64,000 bases of DNA from Rhodeus uyekii. Its lineage: Eukaryota; Chordata; Actinopteri; Cypriniformes; Acheilognathidae. Position numbers and translations under genes: made by a program. Numbering within the stretch: position 1 is the first letter of the stretch; each line of letters opens with the position of its first letter. Positions 26,392 to 55,135 of this stretch are shown here, piece after piece. Where the stretch lies: assembly GCA_037043235.1 (NCBI GenBank), contig JAWRVZ010000214.1, forward strand, positions 499,820 to 563,819, in the 5' to 3' direction. A model generated the notes under the pieces. That model saw only the letters and a list, made by a program, of their open reading frames with translations, had not been told where the DNA came from and did no database searches.

Positions 26392-27342
26392 CAGTAATAC
26401 CTCGGGATACGAGCATAATCTGTTCCAGGGGGAGCTTGTAACTCGAATTGCTCGTATCTAGAATCATGTTTTCCCATAAGAAATAATAGAAAACAAATTA
26501 ATCCGTTCCAGATTCGTAACAATGAAAAAAAAAACATGTTTTTTATTGGTTTAGACACACACACACACACTCTCACACACACACTTATAGTACATTTATA
26601 CAGATATCAAATAAAATGTGGTTTTAATTATACGTTTTTCTGGACAGTAGACAGACAGTAGCAGCAGGTGCGAGGAGGAAGGCGGTTGGTACGCAGACAC
26701 TTGATTCTGTATCGTACCTTACATGAACACTACGTAACTTACGTAAACTTTAACATAACTGAACTTAGCTTACGTATTTTTTTACCTTTCTATTTTATAT
26801 TATTGTTTTGCTTTTATTCGATTTGTTTTCTTACCTTTTTGCGCTTGACTACCCTCACTTTCACTCTCACTTGGCTTTTAACTAAATACCTATCAAGGGA
26901 GATTTGTTTCTGTCTCTCTTTAAAAATGAGTAAGGCACGTGTCGTTAAAGCGATCAGTAGACAATTTATCAGGGTGTTTCTTTTCAATGAAATCAGAAAC
27001 CTTCTGCCACATAGCTTGCGTAAATTCCATTGTCTGTAACTCAATCAACTCCTCAGTCAACAGTTCCTCCGCGCTCATATTTATCCACAATTTCATGCTT
27101 CATTTCCATGGTCATCATGCGTTTCTTCTCATTACCATCCTTACCACTCACTTTCTTAGAATTCATCAAAATCAGCTGCTCGCGGGCGACGCGTACAGAA
27201 GTCAGTGAACACGTGAAGTGAACATGCGTCGGCATCGGCGTCAGTACGCGTGCTCGTATCTCGAATATTTAATCTGCCCGAAGGCTTGCTCGTATCTTGG
27301 AATACTCGCACATAGAGACACTCGTATATCAAGGTATTACTG
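26392..27342 (-). mobile_element. Tigger/pogo-like deletion derivative C
   Basis: It is bounded by TA-CAGTAATACCTCGG on the left and AAGGTATTACTG-TA on the right. It has the same layout as copy B but in opposite orientation: minus-strand transposase start (GKDGNEKKRMMTMEMKHEI) near 27235-27053, remnants of the C-terminal tail (KQISLDRYLVKS), and the terminal arm including the GLICFLLFLMGKHDSRYEQF shadow reading shared with B. No catalytic domain remains. Confidence 0.8.
26814..27235 (-). pseudogene. Broken Tigger transposase remnant in element C
   Basis: Two out-of-phase minus-strand frames (27235-27053 and 27044-26814) carry the transposase N-terminus, ending in EIVDKYERGG with a stop soon after, and part of a basic tail. 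Compared with the remnant at 22355 it is more rearranged and lacks the TICTILKQK block. It is not a functional gene. Confidence 0.65.
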
Positions 27343-27348
27343 TATTTA

Positions 27349-27753
27349 TTAAAGAGGACCTATTATGCTTTGTTGCAGCACCTCTCTTCCCAGTCTGTCA
27401 GTAACACTCCTGTCTGTGTGCTTTTGATTGGTCGGCTTGATCATAAAGAGTTGTGATTGGTCAACGACTTCAATCAGGTTTGGGAAATGTTACGACTCTT
27501 ATCATAACTGTGAGTTTCACTACATTACTAATGTTACTCAACCAGGCCTCATCCCTTTATTTTGCGAATCTGTTGGGTGGGAATTATTAAAATGAGGAAT
27601 ATTGTGATGTGTACGTTCATGAGTTGCGCACTGATATAGAGAATAACTCTTTGGAGTGACTGCTTTGTAACTTTGCAGACCGTTTTTATGCTCAAACAGC
27701 AACGTTACACAATGTATGTAAAAAAAACACACAGCATAATAGGTCCTCTTTAA
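27349..27753. mobile_element. piggyBac-like MITE with TTAA ends
   Basis: TTAAAGAGGACCTATTATGC at the left end is matched by its exact reverse complement at the right end, each beginning or ending in TTAA, the piggyBac target. The element is about 405 bp with no coding sequence. It starts only 6 bp after element C ends, so two unrelated transposons lie almost end to end. Confidence 0.8.
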
Positions 27754-30297
27754 TAGTTTGTCTGTCTGTATTTATCTTCAATTTAGTTTGTTTTAATAAT
27801 TTTGCATGTGTAATTTATTTCAAATTTCTATTTAGCTTTTATTTGTATTTTAATTGTAGTTTGTCATTTTAGTACTTAACCTTTTACTTAATATATAATT
27901 TTTACTTAACCTTTTACTTAAACTTAACCTTTTTTATTTCACTTGCTAAGGCAACATTTTTAGTTTTCAAAACTTACAAATAGACTTACAAAATCTTCTA
28001 GAATTGTTACCAAAGTTGGACCAATGAGGTAAGAGTCCACACTCTATTTTGGCTGGTTAACATACCAGTTTATTTTTTCATTTTTTTTATTTGATCATGT
28101 TGCTAATTCAGGTTTAGTTGTTAATATTAACTGGTTTTGTGTTTTGTAGAATACAGTAAATCAGAGATCTGCAGTTTTAACCTTAGAAGTACCATGCAAA
28201 AACCACTGTATTCCACCTTGTTTTGTAATGCCAGCTTAAGAGTGGAAAAGATGTTTTTTAAAGGTTAAGATTTGTGCATCAGAATCATTTAGCCTTTTTC
28301 CTCTCAGTATTTCAATTGAAATGAATGGGATTTTTATTTTTTATCTAAAATTGAGATAAATAGCTCCAATTGGCCTGTAGTCGTGGAAATTGATGTAATT
28401 CTGCTGATGCTTGAAGGAAAATCAGGGGAGCTGAATGCAGCCGGTGAGGATAAAGAAGTGTAATGCTGTAAGCGATCAGTAATGGTACCTGACAAACGCA
28501 TGACTAAGCACAACCTGCACCGATGTCTGATGTCTCGCCGGTACGTCAGGCCGCAGGACAGGACAATCATCAGGTGTTATCGTGTCATTTAAGTGTTGAC
28601 GTCCTAATAAACTAATCGCTTGGTAACAGTTACACACTGGAACTACTTCCTCTTATAGTACATGTTTGGATCTTCCTATTATGGTTTTCATGCCTCAGAA
28701 CTTGGTTTTTGTTCTTCCATGTTCTCTTTGAGACAATGAAGGGGAACACTCAAGTTCAACTATGAATGAAGCCCTTTGTTTACTCGAATGAAATGCACCT
28801 GAGGGTTGTTAGATGCTGGTCTGTGTGTGTGCGTGTGTAACAACACTGAGGTTAATTTAATTACCAGAGACCAGACCAAAGTCCCTGAGACTTATTCACT
28901 TCCTCATTCTTTCTGCATCACAGGTCTTTGTCTTTAAAACCAGTATACTTGTATTTTGGTATTTTGTAAATAGTGAATTTATGTGGATCTACAGCTTGCA
29001 ATGGCAACTTTGCTGAGACTTTATTTTTAACTATTTCAGAACTACTTTTATTTTGGTTAAGGGATTTGTTTAGATCTTTTCTTCCCTTTATTTTTTTATT
29101 AATCTGGCTGTCTGTCTCTTTGTCTTTGTCAATTTAGTTAATTTACCTTTTACGAAATGGGAGAGAGAGGGGGACGGGATCAGGAAAGCTCTGCAAAAAA
29201 CAGATCTTGAATTTGGATAGTTATTTACCATACTTATTTACCAAATTTATGCATTTAGTTATCTATTAGTTTAATTTAAATTAATTTCATCATCTAGATG
29301 TTCTGTCTCCTATTTGTATTTCATTTATTTACATATTTTCCTATTTATTTAACTATTAATCTATGTATTTTTTCTTTCTGTGTTTAGTAATCAAATTATA
29401 TTTTTAATTAATTTGTGCAATTTCTGTCTCTCCCGGGGTTTTTTTTTTAGGTGTCTGCAAATGTTTTTAGTCACACCTCTTTTATAGACTAAATCAGCAG
29501 ATGAAATTCAAGACCTTCAATCTGTGTTTAGTTTAACTAAGGTGTGTGTGTGTGTGTCTGATAAAAGAGACCACAGTGATGACAGACCTCTGCTAAATGT
29601 GACAGCGCTGTCTGAAATGTGAGTCCACATGGGCGTTGTTAGTCTCTGTGTGTGTGTGTGTGTGTGTGTGTGTTGTGGGTCAGGTTTTGTCTATTGTGAC
29701 GACTAAATGTCTCCACAAGGATAGTTCAACAGTATCTCAGAGAAAAATGGTTTAATAAACACATAAATGATATATAATCTGATAAAAATATAAAAATAGC
29801 TAAAATGTTTGTTTGATTTTAGGATTAGATGATCTAAAATATCATTATCTCTGCTATAAACAATAGAGCTCAATGGAAAGTCCCCCACCATGATAGAAAA
29901 GCAAATGTTAAAGTGTAAAGAAGGATTTCACACGTCTACATGAACCCTATGCTCAAACAACAGATTCTGTCTGTCTCAAACAGTCTTTCACCAGCTGTGT
30001 GTGCATGTATTTAATGTTTCTGTAACTTTAACACACCCGTGTTGTTTTTGACTGTGTTTGTTTGCCCGGCTGCCTTTCTGATGTCTGTTTGCCCGTGGCT
30101 AAAGTGTGTTTACAGGTATTACAGTGTCCATTTGTGTTTGTGTGTGTTTTTCTCAATCTCTGCTATCATGTTACACCATTCATGGCGAGTCAGTCACAGA
30201 TCAAACTCATAGTCTTTCCTTTTCACCTGTGACATCACATCAGGGAAGGCACAGCCTCTTAAAGCCAGAGCACACACACACTTAGTGTCCAGTGGGA

Positions 30298-30362
30298 TAT
30301 AAAGCTCCTTTTCTTACGGGAATACCGGTGGGATTGCTTGTCGTTATGCCGAGAGGTTTTTG
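30298..30362 (+). promoter_or_regulatory. Possible TATA promoter with short first exon
   Basis: A TATAAAG box (30298) is followed after about 30 bp by a locally mixed-composition stretch (GGGAATACCGGTGGGATTGC) and a good donor TTTTTG|GTAAGG at 30362/30363. This lies 1.1 kb upstream of the first pak1 coding exon and on the same strand, so it could give an alternative 5' end. The evidence is motif-level only. Confidence 0.2.
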
Positions 30363-30833
30363 GTAAGGTGAAGTTTTATTACAGGCTATTCTAATTCAAT
30401 AGACAGATGCATTTTCTTTAATTGTTGAGGTTACTGATCAGACTTACATTTCTCTTTTTAACTAAATGTTGAGTTATTTTTGTGTGCATCTAAAAAGCTG
30501 TCATAAAATTGTAGTGTGTGTGTGCTCTCTGGGTGTCTCTGTTGGCATTGATTAACCCATATCACATGACTACTATTAATGCTGGAAGTGTGTATGTGTT
30601 TTAGATAAGGATTGTTTGTTTTGTGAGTGTCCCGTTTGTTTTGTGCATGTGTCCGGTATTTGTGTTTGCTGTGATAATATGCTATCTCTTTGGATTGCTT
30701 GATCAGATGCACATATTCAAATGTACATCATTTACCGATGAGCTTATTTGTAATCAACATACATATTTAGGGTGATTTGTCATAGTCAACAATATTAATT
30801 GTATAGAATGCTTTTTGGTTTAGTGAATAAGCT

Positions 30834-30880
30834 AGAGTAGAGGTGAAATGAAATGCAGAGTAGAGGTGAAATGAAATGCA
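30834..30880. repeat. 23-bp tandem duplication
   Basis: The unit AGAGTAGAGGTGAAATGAAA plus TGC is present twice in direct tandem. Confidence 0.85.
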
Positions 30881-31495
30881 GAAAAGAGAATATTTATATA
30901 ATAAATACATTTTAGTCAACCTTCTAGTTCATTTTAAATGGTCCACATAGCAAAATATACAAGCACAAATATTCCATGTTGTCTCTTTATAATCATTAGT
31001 ATGAGCTCATAAAAGTAAAACTGTGGAGAATAACATGTCACAGTACAGGACATGTCAGCTTCCCAAATTTCATGTTAACTGGCCACAAACCAAAAATAAT
31101 GCTGTCTGTCCATTATTACATATTCCTGGTTCGAGTCGAGGTGTCAGGACTGATGTCTGATTCACTGCACTGAGTCATGTGGGGGGTTTTGCAGCAAAGA
31201 TGGGACTGTTACTGCTCAAGAAACTTTTTTTTATTTTTATCGATGTTGAAAATCAGTTTGTACTTTTTGGAAACTGTAATAGTTTAGAGGGCGTTTTCGT
31301 CCTCTCTCAGCTAGAGTTTTTTCCTGCTGTGTCCTAGTTTAATCTAAAAGACGATTGGTGGTATTTTGGTAAATCTAATTATGTCTTCAGTTTCATTCTA
31401 GCAACCCCTGCTGTTAATTTACTTTAGCCCCTCCCCTTTTCACGAACTCTAGCTCTAAATGTTTTTTGCAGATTTTGCCACGCCCACAGCTGAAG

Positions 31496-48508
<17,013 letters not shown>

Positions 48509-49460
48509 CCCCTCGGGATGAGCCCCGGCCCCACCTGTCCTCCGCCCCGACCCCCAGAACGTCCCGTCAGCCCCTCTCTCTCTCGCCCTGGTCAGGAGCT
48601 CTCATGCCGAGGGTTCATCCGTCCCTCGTCCTCTAGTGCTGCTGTTATAGGGTCCGAGGGGTGTCTGCGGTCACTGCTGTGGTCACCAAAAAGGCTCTGA
48701 ATAATGACATCACTGAAAATAAAGGGTCACAGTGCATCAGGCCCAAAGCATCATGGGGGATTTCCCCCCGTGTTTCACCGGCTGACTTTCTCTGGGTCTC
48801 TCTCAGTTTTTCTGTTGCTTTTTTGTTTGATTTTGTGTTCAATGCCTGTCAGATCATTATTTGTACGTTATTTGTTTGTTCATTTTACAATGTTTTTTAA
48901 AGTGTTTGTGGATGTGTGAGAGAGTGCGTATGTGCGTTTGTCGACTCTTAGATTAGCTGAGATCGCGTAATGATGCGTGGCACGTTTGTACTGCGAGCTC
49001 ATCGACAGAAAGATCTAGTTCGATACACGTTTTTGATATTGAAACTTGATGATCTGTAACAGACTATTGATTAAGGTACTATGAAGGATGCCTGTGCATG
49101 AAGAGACTGCATTTCGGATGCAGTTTTGAAACGACTGCCTGAGGTCCGTTCTGTCCCATAAACCCTCCACGTCGGAAATTAAACAAAGCCACTGCATTCT
49201 GTGCAACATTAATGAAATTTCAATTGTCTGATGTTGCGCTCATGTACCCTTTGGCCTTAAACTAATAGTATGATGTCACGAAGATGGCACAACCCATGAA
49301 GATGCAGTTGCCATTTCAGTGAACTGATGGGATTTGTTTAGAAGAAAATCTATCCTGTAAGCAATCAGTGTCTTTGCGAGCCATAAACTGTTTATAAGGC
49401 CTTTTGATGAATTGAAATTATTAATGAAACGGGACGAATAAACTTCAGAATTAATGACAG
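48509..49460 (+). other. pak1: pak1 3' UTR
   Basis: It begins GC-rich with proline-codon-like CCCC runs just after the stop, then becomes TG-rich and AT-rich. There is no conserved frame. It is taken to end about 15-20 bp after the AATAAA at 49437. Earlier and later AATAAA sites (near 48717 and 49584) allow shorter or longer forms. Confidence 0.65.
49437..49442 (+). terminator. pak1: Polyadenylation signal AATAAA for pak1
   Basis: Canonical AATAAA about 930 bp after the stop, followed within 40 bp by a T-rich run (GTGAATTTTTTTT). It is the best-placed signal, but usage cannot be proven from sequence. Confidence 0.55.
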
Positions 49461-49984
49461 TCTCCAGGTGAATTTTTTTTAACTATTTGTGCTGTATCCA
49501 AATTTGCACTGCTTTTTTCATCTCTTGTTTGACTCGTTTAGTATATACATTGTAAAAGTTAAAAGCGTAAAAAGAAAAGTGACAAAATAAATATAAAAAA
49601 AATATTTCTTAGATAATTGCACTTTCACATAAGTAAAAAATTTAAATTATGAAGTAAATAATGTTAATAATTGGATGAGATTACAGAGAGATTATATTTG
49701 GATGTTAGTTTAGATATGAGGATTTTCTTTAAAATGTATAAAAACATAGGTAAAAGTTAAAATATTTTCATAAATAAATAGTCATTTATTTCTGAGATGA
49801 TAAATGGTCTTTATATTCTGGACATAGTTTTTCTAAGGTTATATTTTTGTACCGGTTTAATGATATGTCGCATACAGTACTGCAAAGTACGCAAAGCACT
49901 AATTTGCATCTGCTTATTCACAAATATGCAAAATAAACAGGGATACTGCTCTCCATTACACACTCGAAAGAACACCAGGACTTA
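49461..49984. other. Intergenic AT-rich DNA
   Basis: No gene or recognisable repeat; AT-rich with one further AATAAA near 49584. Confidence 0.6.
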
Positions 49985-51185
49985 CAGTGATGTGAAAAAG
50001 TGTTTGCCCTCTTCCTGATTTCTTATTGTTTTGCATGTTTGTTACACTTAATTATGTTTCAGATCAAACTAATTTAAATATTAGTCAAAGATAACACAAG
50101 TATACACAAAATGCAGTTTTTTAAAACAAAAACAAAATCCAAACCTACATGGTCCTGTGTGAAAATGTGATTTCCCCCTAAACATAATTACTGATTGTGC
50201 CACCTTTAGCATCAAAAACTGCAATCAAGTGTTTGCTTTGCAGAATTTTTGTAATTCAGCCACATTGGAGGATTTTCGACCATGAACTTCCTTTTTAAGG
50301 TCATGCCACAGCATCTCAATAGGATTCAGGTCAGGACTTTGACCAAGCCACTCCAAATTCATGGTTCTATTTATCAATAGAACTATTTAAGTCTTTCAGG
50401 TCCTGAAGCAGCAAAGCATCAGACCATCGCACTACTACCACCATATTTTACTGTTGGTATGATGTTCTTTTTCTGAAATGCAGTGTTACTTTTACACCAG
50501 TAATATGTAATGGGACACACACCTTCCAAATAGTTAAACTTTTGTCTCGTCAGTCCACAGAGTATTTTCCCAAAAGTCTTGGGATGAGTCAAAAATGAGA
50601 CAAGCCTTTAATGTTCTTTTTTTGTTCAGAAGTGGTTTCCATCTTGGAATTCTGTCATGCAGGCCATTTTTGCCCAGTCTCTTTCTCATGGTGGAGTCAT
50701 GAACACTGACCTTAACTGAGGCAAGTGAGGCCAATAGTTCTTTGGATGTTGTTGTGTGGTCTTTTGTGACCTCCTGGATGAGTTGTCGCTGCGCTCTTGG
50801 GGTAATTTTGGTCGGCCGGCCACTCCTGGGAAGGTTCACCACTGTTCTATGTTTTCGCCATTTGTGAATAATAGCTTTCACTGTGGTTCGCTGGATTCCA
50901 AAAGCTTTAGAACTTTATAATCTTTTCTAGACTGATAAATCTCAATTACTTTCACATCTATTCTGGAATTTTTTTTGATCTCGGCATGAATTTCATCCTT
51001 CAATATATGCATTTTAGTTGTGTTTGAGGCATTAAGGCTTAACAAAAACATGTCTAGAATTACACTTTGTACACCAGAGAAAAGCCCTTTATAAGAGAAT
51101 TTTCTTTTTATAGCCTCTCCGGGATTTTTCTCCCTTTTTGTGTGTGTTTGTGAATTGTTGCAATGAAATGGCATTCAATAATCCT
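49985..51185 (-). mobile_element. Tc1-like element, transposase on minus strand
   Basis: The left terminus TA-CAGTGATGTGAAAAAGTG is a classic Tc1-type end with TA target. The interior shows DNA matching a well-known teleost Tc1 (TTTTGGTCGGCCGGCC, TTTGTCTCGTCAGTCCACAG). The right inverted repeat is missing, so the copy is truncated, and the transposase frame is broken. It shares its terminal arm with the element at 32480. Confidence 0.88.
50534..50881 (-). pseudogene. Tc1 transposase fragment
   Basis: A 115-residue minus-strand frame. The start (IIHKWRKHRTVVNLPRSGRP then TKITPRAQRQL) is the GRPR-like motif and second helix-turn-helix of Tc1 transposases. The end (FWENTLWTDETKV) is the first catalytic Asp block. 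The catalytic core beyond it and the N-terminal helix-turn-helix are cut off by frame breaks. Normal Tc1 transposases are about 340 residues, so this is a third of one. Confidence 0.88.
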
Positions 51186-51879
51186 GATTTGAAAAAAGAA
51201 AACAACAGTACAAGACATAAAATACACCACAGACTAATCTCTGACCTCCCCCACAATCAATGAGAAGACTGGTCTATTTTTAAAAACAATCCTGATTATT
51301 AATGTTCTTGGCTGGTTCTAAGCTGCTTTCTTGGGTCTGTGAAATGGATTTTAGGATGTGGACTGGACCAGACTTTGAATGGCTAATTCTTTGTTATGCA
51401 ACGCAGGTTTGCTTGTTTGGCATTACTGCTTACTTTTGGGGATATTTTAAGGTGATTTACAGTTGATTTACTACGTGGTCAGAGCTCCAGGGCCTCACTG
51501 TGAATTTTTTTTTTTTCTAAGTTGAAAATAAAGATGTTAGTCAATTGTGTTTTACAAGAAAATACTATTTCAGTCTTTCTACTTAAAAATGATGTTTAAT
51601 AAGTAGTACTGGCAGTTTCATAACGATTTGTTACATTTACAAGCAATTTTCAGTTCAGTGTGGGGTTTAAGGCTGTTCACGCACAAGAATTTTTTTCTGT
51701 TTAACTGCGATACTTTTCCATCTCAAGAGCTTGTGTTTTTTTTCGTTTCACTGACCTCAGTCTCATGTTTTTATCAGCAAAAAGTGTAAATGGATGTTTT
51801 GGCACTAATCCATTAGCAACATGTTTTTTGTGGAGGCCATGTCGACTATACTAAGATTAGTTTTATCATATAAATGATA

Positions 51880-52832
51880 TGCACTCACCAGCCACTTTTT
51901 AACTGCTTGTTAATGCACATATCTAATCAGCCAATCACATGGCAGCAACTCAATCCATTTAGTAGAGGTCAAGACGAACTGCTGAAGATCAAACTAAGCA
52001 TCAAAATGGCATTGAATGTGCCTTTGGTTTTTGGTGCCATACGGGCTGGCCTGATTATTTCAGAAACTGCTGATCTAAGGGGATTTTATATGCACAACCA
52101 TCTCTAGGGTTTACAGAAAATTGTCCAAAAAGAAAAAGTATCCAGTGAGCAGCAGTTCTGTGGGTAAAAATTCCTTGTTTGATGCCAGAAGTCATAAGAG
52201 AACGGCCAGACTGGTTCGAGATAGAAAGGCAACAGTAACTCAAATAACCGCTTGATACAATCGAGGTAGAAGAGCATCTCTGAACACATAGCACGTCAAA
52301 CCTTGAGCAGCAGACGAACACACCTGGTGACTCTCCTGTCAGATAACAACAGGAAACTAAGGCTACAAATATGGCTACAAAAGGCTCCGCAAAATTAGAC
52401 AATAGAAGATTGTAAAAACATGATGAGTCTCGATTTCTCTGCCACAGATGGTAGAGTCAGAATTTGGCATAAACAACATGAGAACATACATCCATCCTGC
52501 CTTGTATCAACAGTTCAGGCTGTAACGGTGTCTGGGATATTTTCTTGCCAAACTTTGAGCCCCTTTGTACAAACTGAGTATAATTTAAACGCCACAGCCT
52601 GCCTAAGCACTGTTTCTTAATATGTTCATTTCTTAATGACCACAGTGTTTTTATTCACATCATGGATGTGCAACCTACAAATCTGCAGCAACGGTGTGAT
52701 GTGATCATGTCAATATGGACCAAAATCTCTGAGGAATATCTTGCACTTGGTTTTATCTATGCCATGAAAAATTAAGACAAAATGGGCTCCAGCCCGGCAC
52801 TGCTAAGATGTACCTAATAAAGTGGCCGGTGA

Positions 52833-52836
<4 letters not shown>
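51880..52836 (+). mobile_element. Second Tc1-like element, + strand, decayed
   Basis: The ends are imperfect inverted repeats: CACTCACCAGCCACTTTTT at the left and AAGTGGCCGGTGAGTG at the right. The interior reads as a teleost Tc1 in + sense (TTTCAGAAACTGCTGATCT, GGTTTACAGAAAATTG, CGATTTCTCTGCCACAGATG, CTGCCTTGTATCAACAG, TCAATATGGACCAAAATC). Deletions remove part of the catalytic region and no full frame survives. It is a different family from the element at 49985. Confidence 0.88.

Positions 52837-52909
<73 letters not shown>
52833..52909. repeat. TG-TA-CA compound palindromic microsatellite
   Basis: About 11 TG units, 20 TA units and 7 CA units in a row. Because TG and CA are complementary in inverted order, the array is a near-perfect palindrome. 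It starts at the end of the Tc1-like element. Confidence 0.95.
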
Positions 52910-52911
<2 letters not shown>

Positions 52912-53387
52912 CAGGCCTATAGTAGGCTATTTATCTGTATTGCTTTTGTTCTGCTTGCGTGTCCAGTGTGAAACAGGCGCAATTGCGTTCCTCTGCAGCA
53001 CTGCAGATCGTCTAGGTTGAATGAGGCTCTATGAGCATTTTTTTTAATCATCTGTCAAGTAGAAACACAGCAAAGCCCCTCCGCAGATGTGTTTATGTAA
53101 ACGGATGTCTTTAACACCCCCTTGTCGATTCTCTCTCCTTCCTCTTGGTGCAGTCATTTCCGAGGGACTGCTGAGGTGGCATTTAATGGGTTGGAAATCT
53201 GCCAGTGCCATTCACAACACTGGAAAGACAAAGGATTCCAATGGGACACAGGGTCTCTGAAACAATGTAACTTGCCTGTAGGGGAGCCTGATCCTGATGC
53301 TAGGACAGTACAATACTATCATAGAAGCTGTGAAACATTCTGTAGTTTGTGCATTATTGGAACTCTTAAGAAAGCATTTCCATTGCA

Positions 53388-54310
53388 TTTGCATCAATCA
53401 GAATCAGAATCAGAAAGAGCTTTATTGCCAAGTGTGCTTGCACACACAAGGAATTTGTCTTGGTGCTGAACAAGAGAGCTCCACACCGAGGCAGCCATCC
53501 GCAGCGCCATCTTGACTCGCTCTCCAGAAATACAAGAATGCAGTTTAGCAAGCATTACATAGCAAACACAACAAAACATAACACAGTACACGTGGTCACG
53601 TGATAGGATTTTTTGTATGGAGTGGGAGAGGAGATAGATAAGGACAGGCAGACGGATGGAGGGGGGCTGGGATCCGGATCGGGTGTGTATGGTGCGAGTG
53701 AGTCTGAGATTGTGTTGTATGAGAATGTTAGCCATAACTTCAGATGTTTTCGAAGTTCAGTTCTATGGTTTGTCCTTGAAGGGAGATAAGGCAGTGCACA
53801 GGGAAAGATAGCAGACCAAGCTGTCAGGTTGACCTCCCAACTGAGAGGTAATTTTTTTAATCCATTTGAGGATCTTCGGTAATTTGTCCGGATCGTAATC
53901 AATCAATCAATCAATCAGTTCTGGTCATTAGCACTCGCGTCCGGTCCGTGCAGTTCCCCTAGACATTACGTCCAGCCTCATGGCCAGACCGGTTACAGTC
54001 CGTAAATTCACCGATCTGACCCCCGATGGAGCCCACTCTTCCCTGCGTATCCGCAGTCCGGACTGCGTTGTTACGGTTCAGTTCCTCGATCTGTATCACT
54101 CTCTGATCTAATTCCTTCAAACGATCACACACAACCCCGAAGCATTCCTTAATTTCCACAGACAGCGGCTGGGTGAATTTGCTTGCAGCTGTCTCACCAA
54201 TCCTCCGATAGGTCAGGATCCTATCGATCACGCTGATTGACCAGTTAATCAATTCCATTTCAGTATTTTCAGGAGTCCAGCAAGCAGCGTCAAATGTTTC
54301 TGCCAAACGA
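53388..54310 (-). mobile_element. Possible LINE-like 3' part
   Basis: On the minus strand the unit ends CAATAAAGCTCTTTC followed by short TGATTC repeats, a pattern typical of non-LTR retrotransposon tails. Upstream on that strand lie broken frames. The longest (54306-53959, 115 residues) has a hydrophilic, coiled-coil-like segment (VCDRLKELDQRVIQIEELN). No reverse-transcriptase motif is present, so the family is not established. A host gene is less likely given the stops and the repeat-like tail. Confidence 0.35.
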
Positions 54311-54387
54311 CAGGTGATAATAATTACTAAAATTATTATATCTATCTATTGCTAAGGTGACTGACTATGTAACGTCTTGTCAGGTCA

Positions 54388-54720
54388 ACTCAAGTCACCT
54401 TTATTTATATAGCGCTTTTTACATTACAGATTGTTTCAAAGCAGCTTTACAGTGATCACATGAAGACAATTAAAAAAAGTTTGTTTTGGCTGAACAACAG
54501 CTCTAAAAGAGCAGGCGAATCAATATAACTGAAGAATATTAAGTGTTAAATGTCCCCAATAGCATATTCATGATCAATTTAACATATTTAGAATAAATAG
54601 AATATGTTAAATCAAAGTTAAATGATAAGGGTCCAACAGTTTAATCAAAGTTCAAGTTAATTCCAAATCCAATATGGAAGTAGTTTGGCTGCTATTTTCT
54701 GGTACGTGTTTGAAAAACTG
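54388..54720. repeat. Interspersed repeat with ATTTATATAGCGCTTTTTAC
   Basis: The opening (CACCTTTATTTATATAGCGC, then TTTCAAAGCAGCTTTACAG) is a block I recognise as highly dispersed in carp-like fishes. The far border is unclear. Confidence 0.55.
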
Positions 54721-55135
54721 AAATGTCACCATAAATTGTTTTTTTTTAAGATTAATGAGGCTAGAATATGTATTATTGGGATGATGTGTTTATTTACAGA
54801 ACACACAAACTTCTCATTCACCCACACAGTTTCCAGTGCAGAGGTGAACATTCAGGTTGAGTGAGCATTTAATGTATTGAATGAAAATATACCTTATGGA
54901 ATGTATATATTCTTTGAAATGAAGAAGAGAAAGGAAAACTCACAGCTGAGTTTAACGGAGTAAATGGTAATTCATGGTTTCTTTCTGCAGTAACCAACAA
55001 GAGCATCTAAGTATCCTTTCAAAACATGAAATATCTAATTTGTTTCTAACTGTTGATAAAAATCCTCCAGACTTTCCATTCATTTCCTTTAGAAACTCAA
55101 GTTACGCGAATCGGAGTAACAGGATAAAACAACTG

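Larger units (their letters stand above)
1657..31471 (+). other. pak1: Putative pak1 intron 1 (about 30 kb), repeat-rich
   Basis: No conserved coding exon was recognised between the candidate exon 1 and the first coding exon. Apart from the individually listed repeats and transposons, the following stretches show only AT-rich sequence with short TG/CA runs and nothing I can name: 1811-3950, 5530-8130, 10720-12390, 13760-16870, 17510-19230, 20820-22100, 23260-26390 and 27760-30290. The size depends on the exon 1 call being right. Confidence 0.4.
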
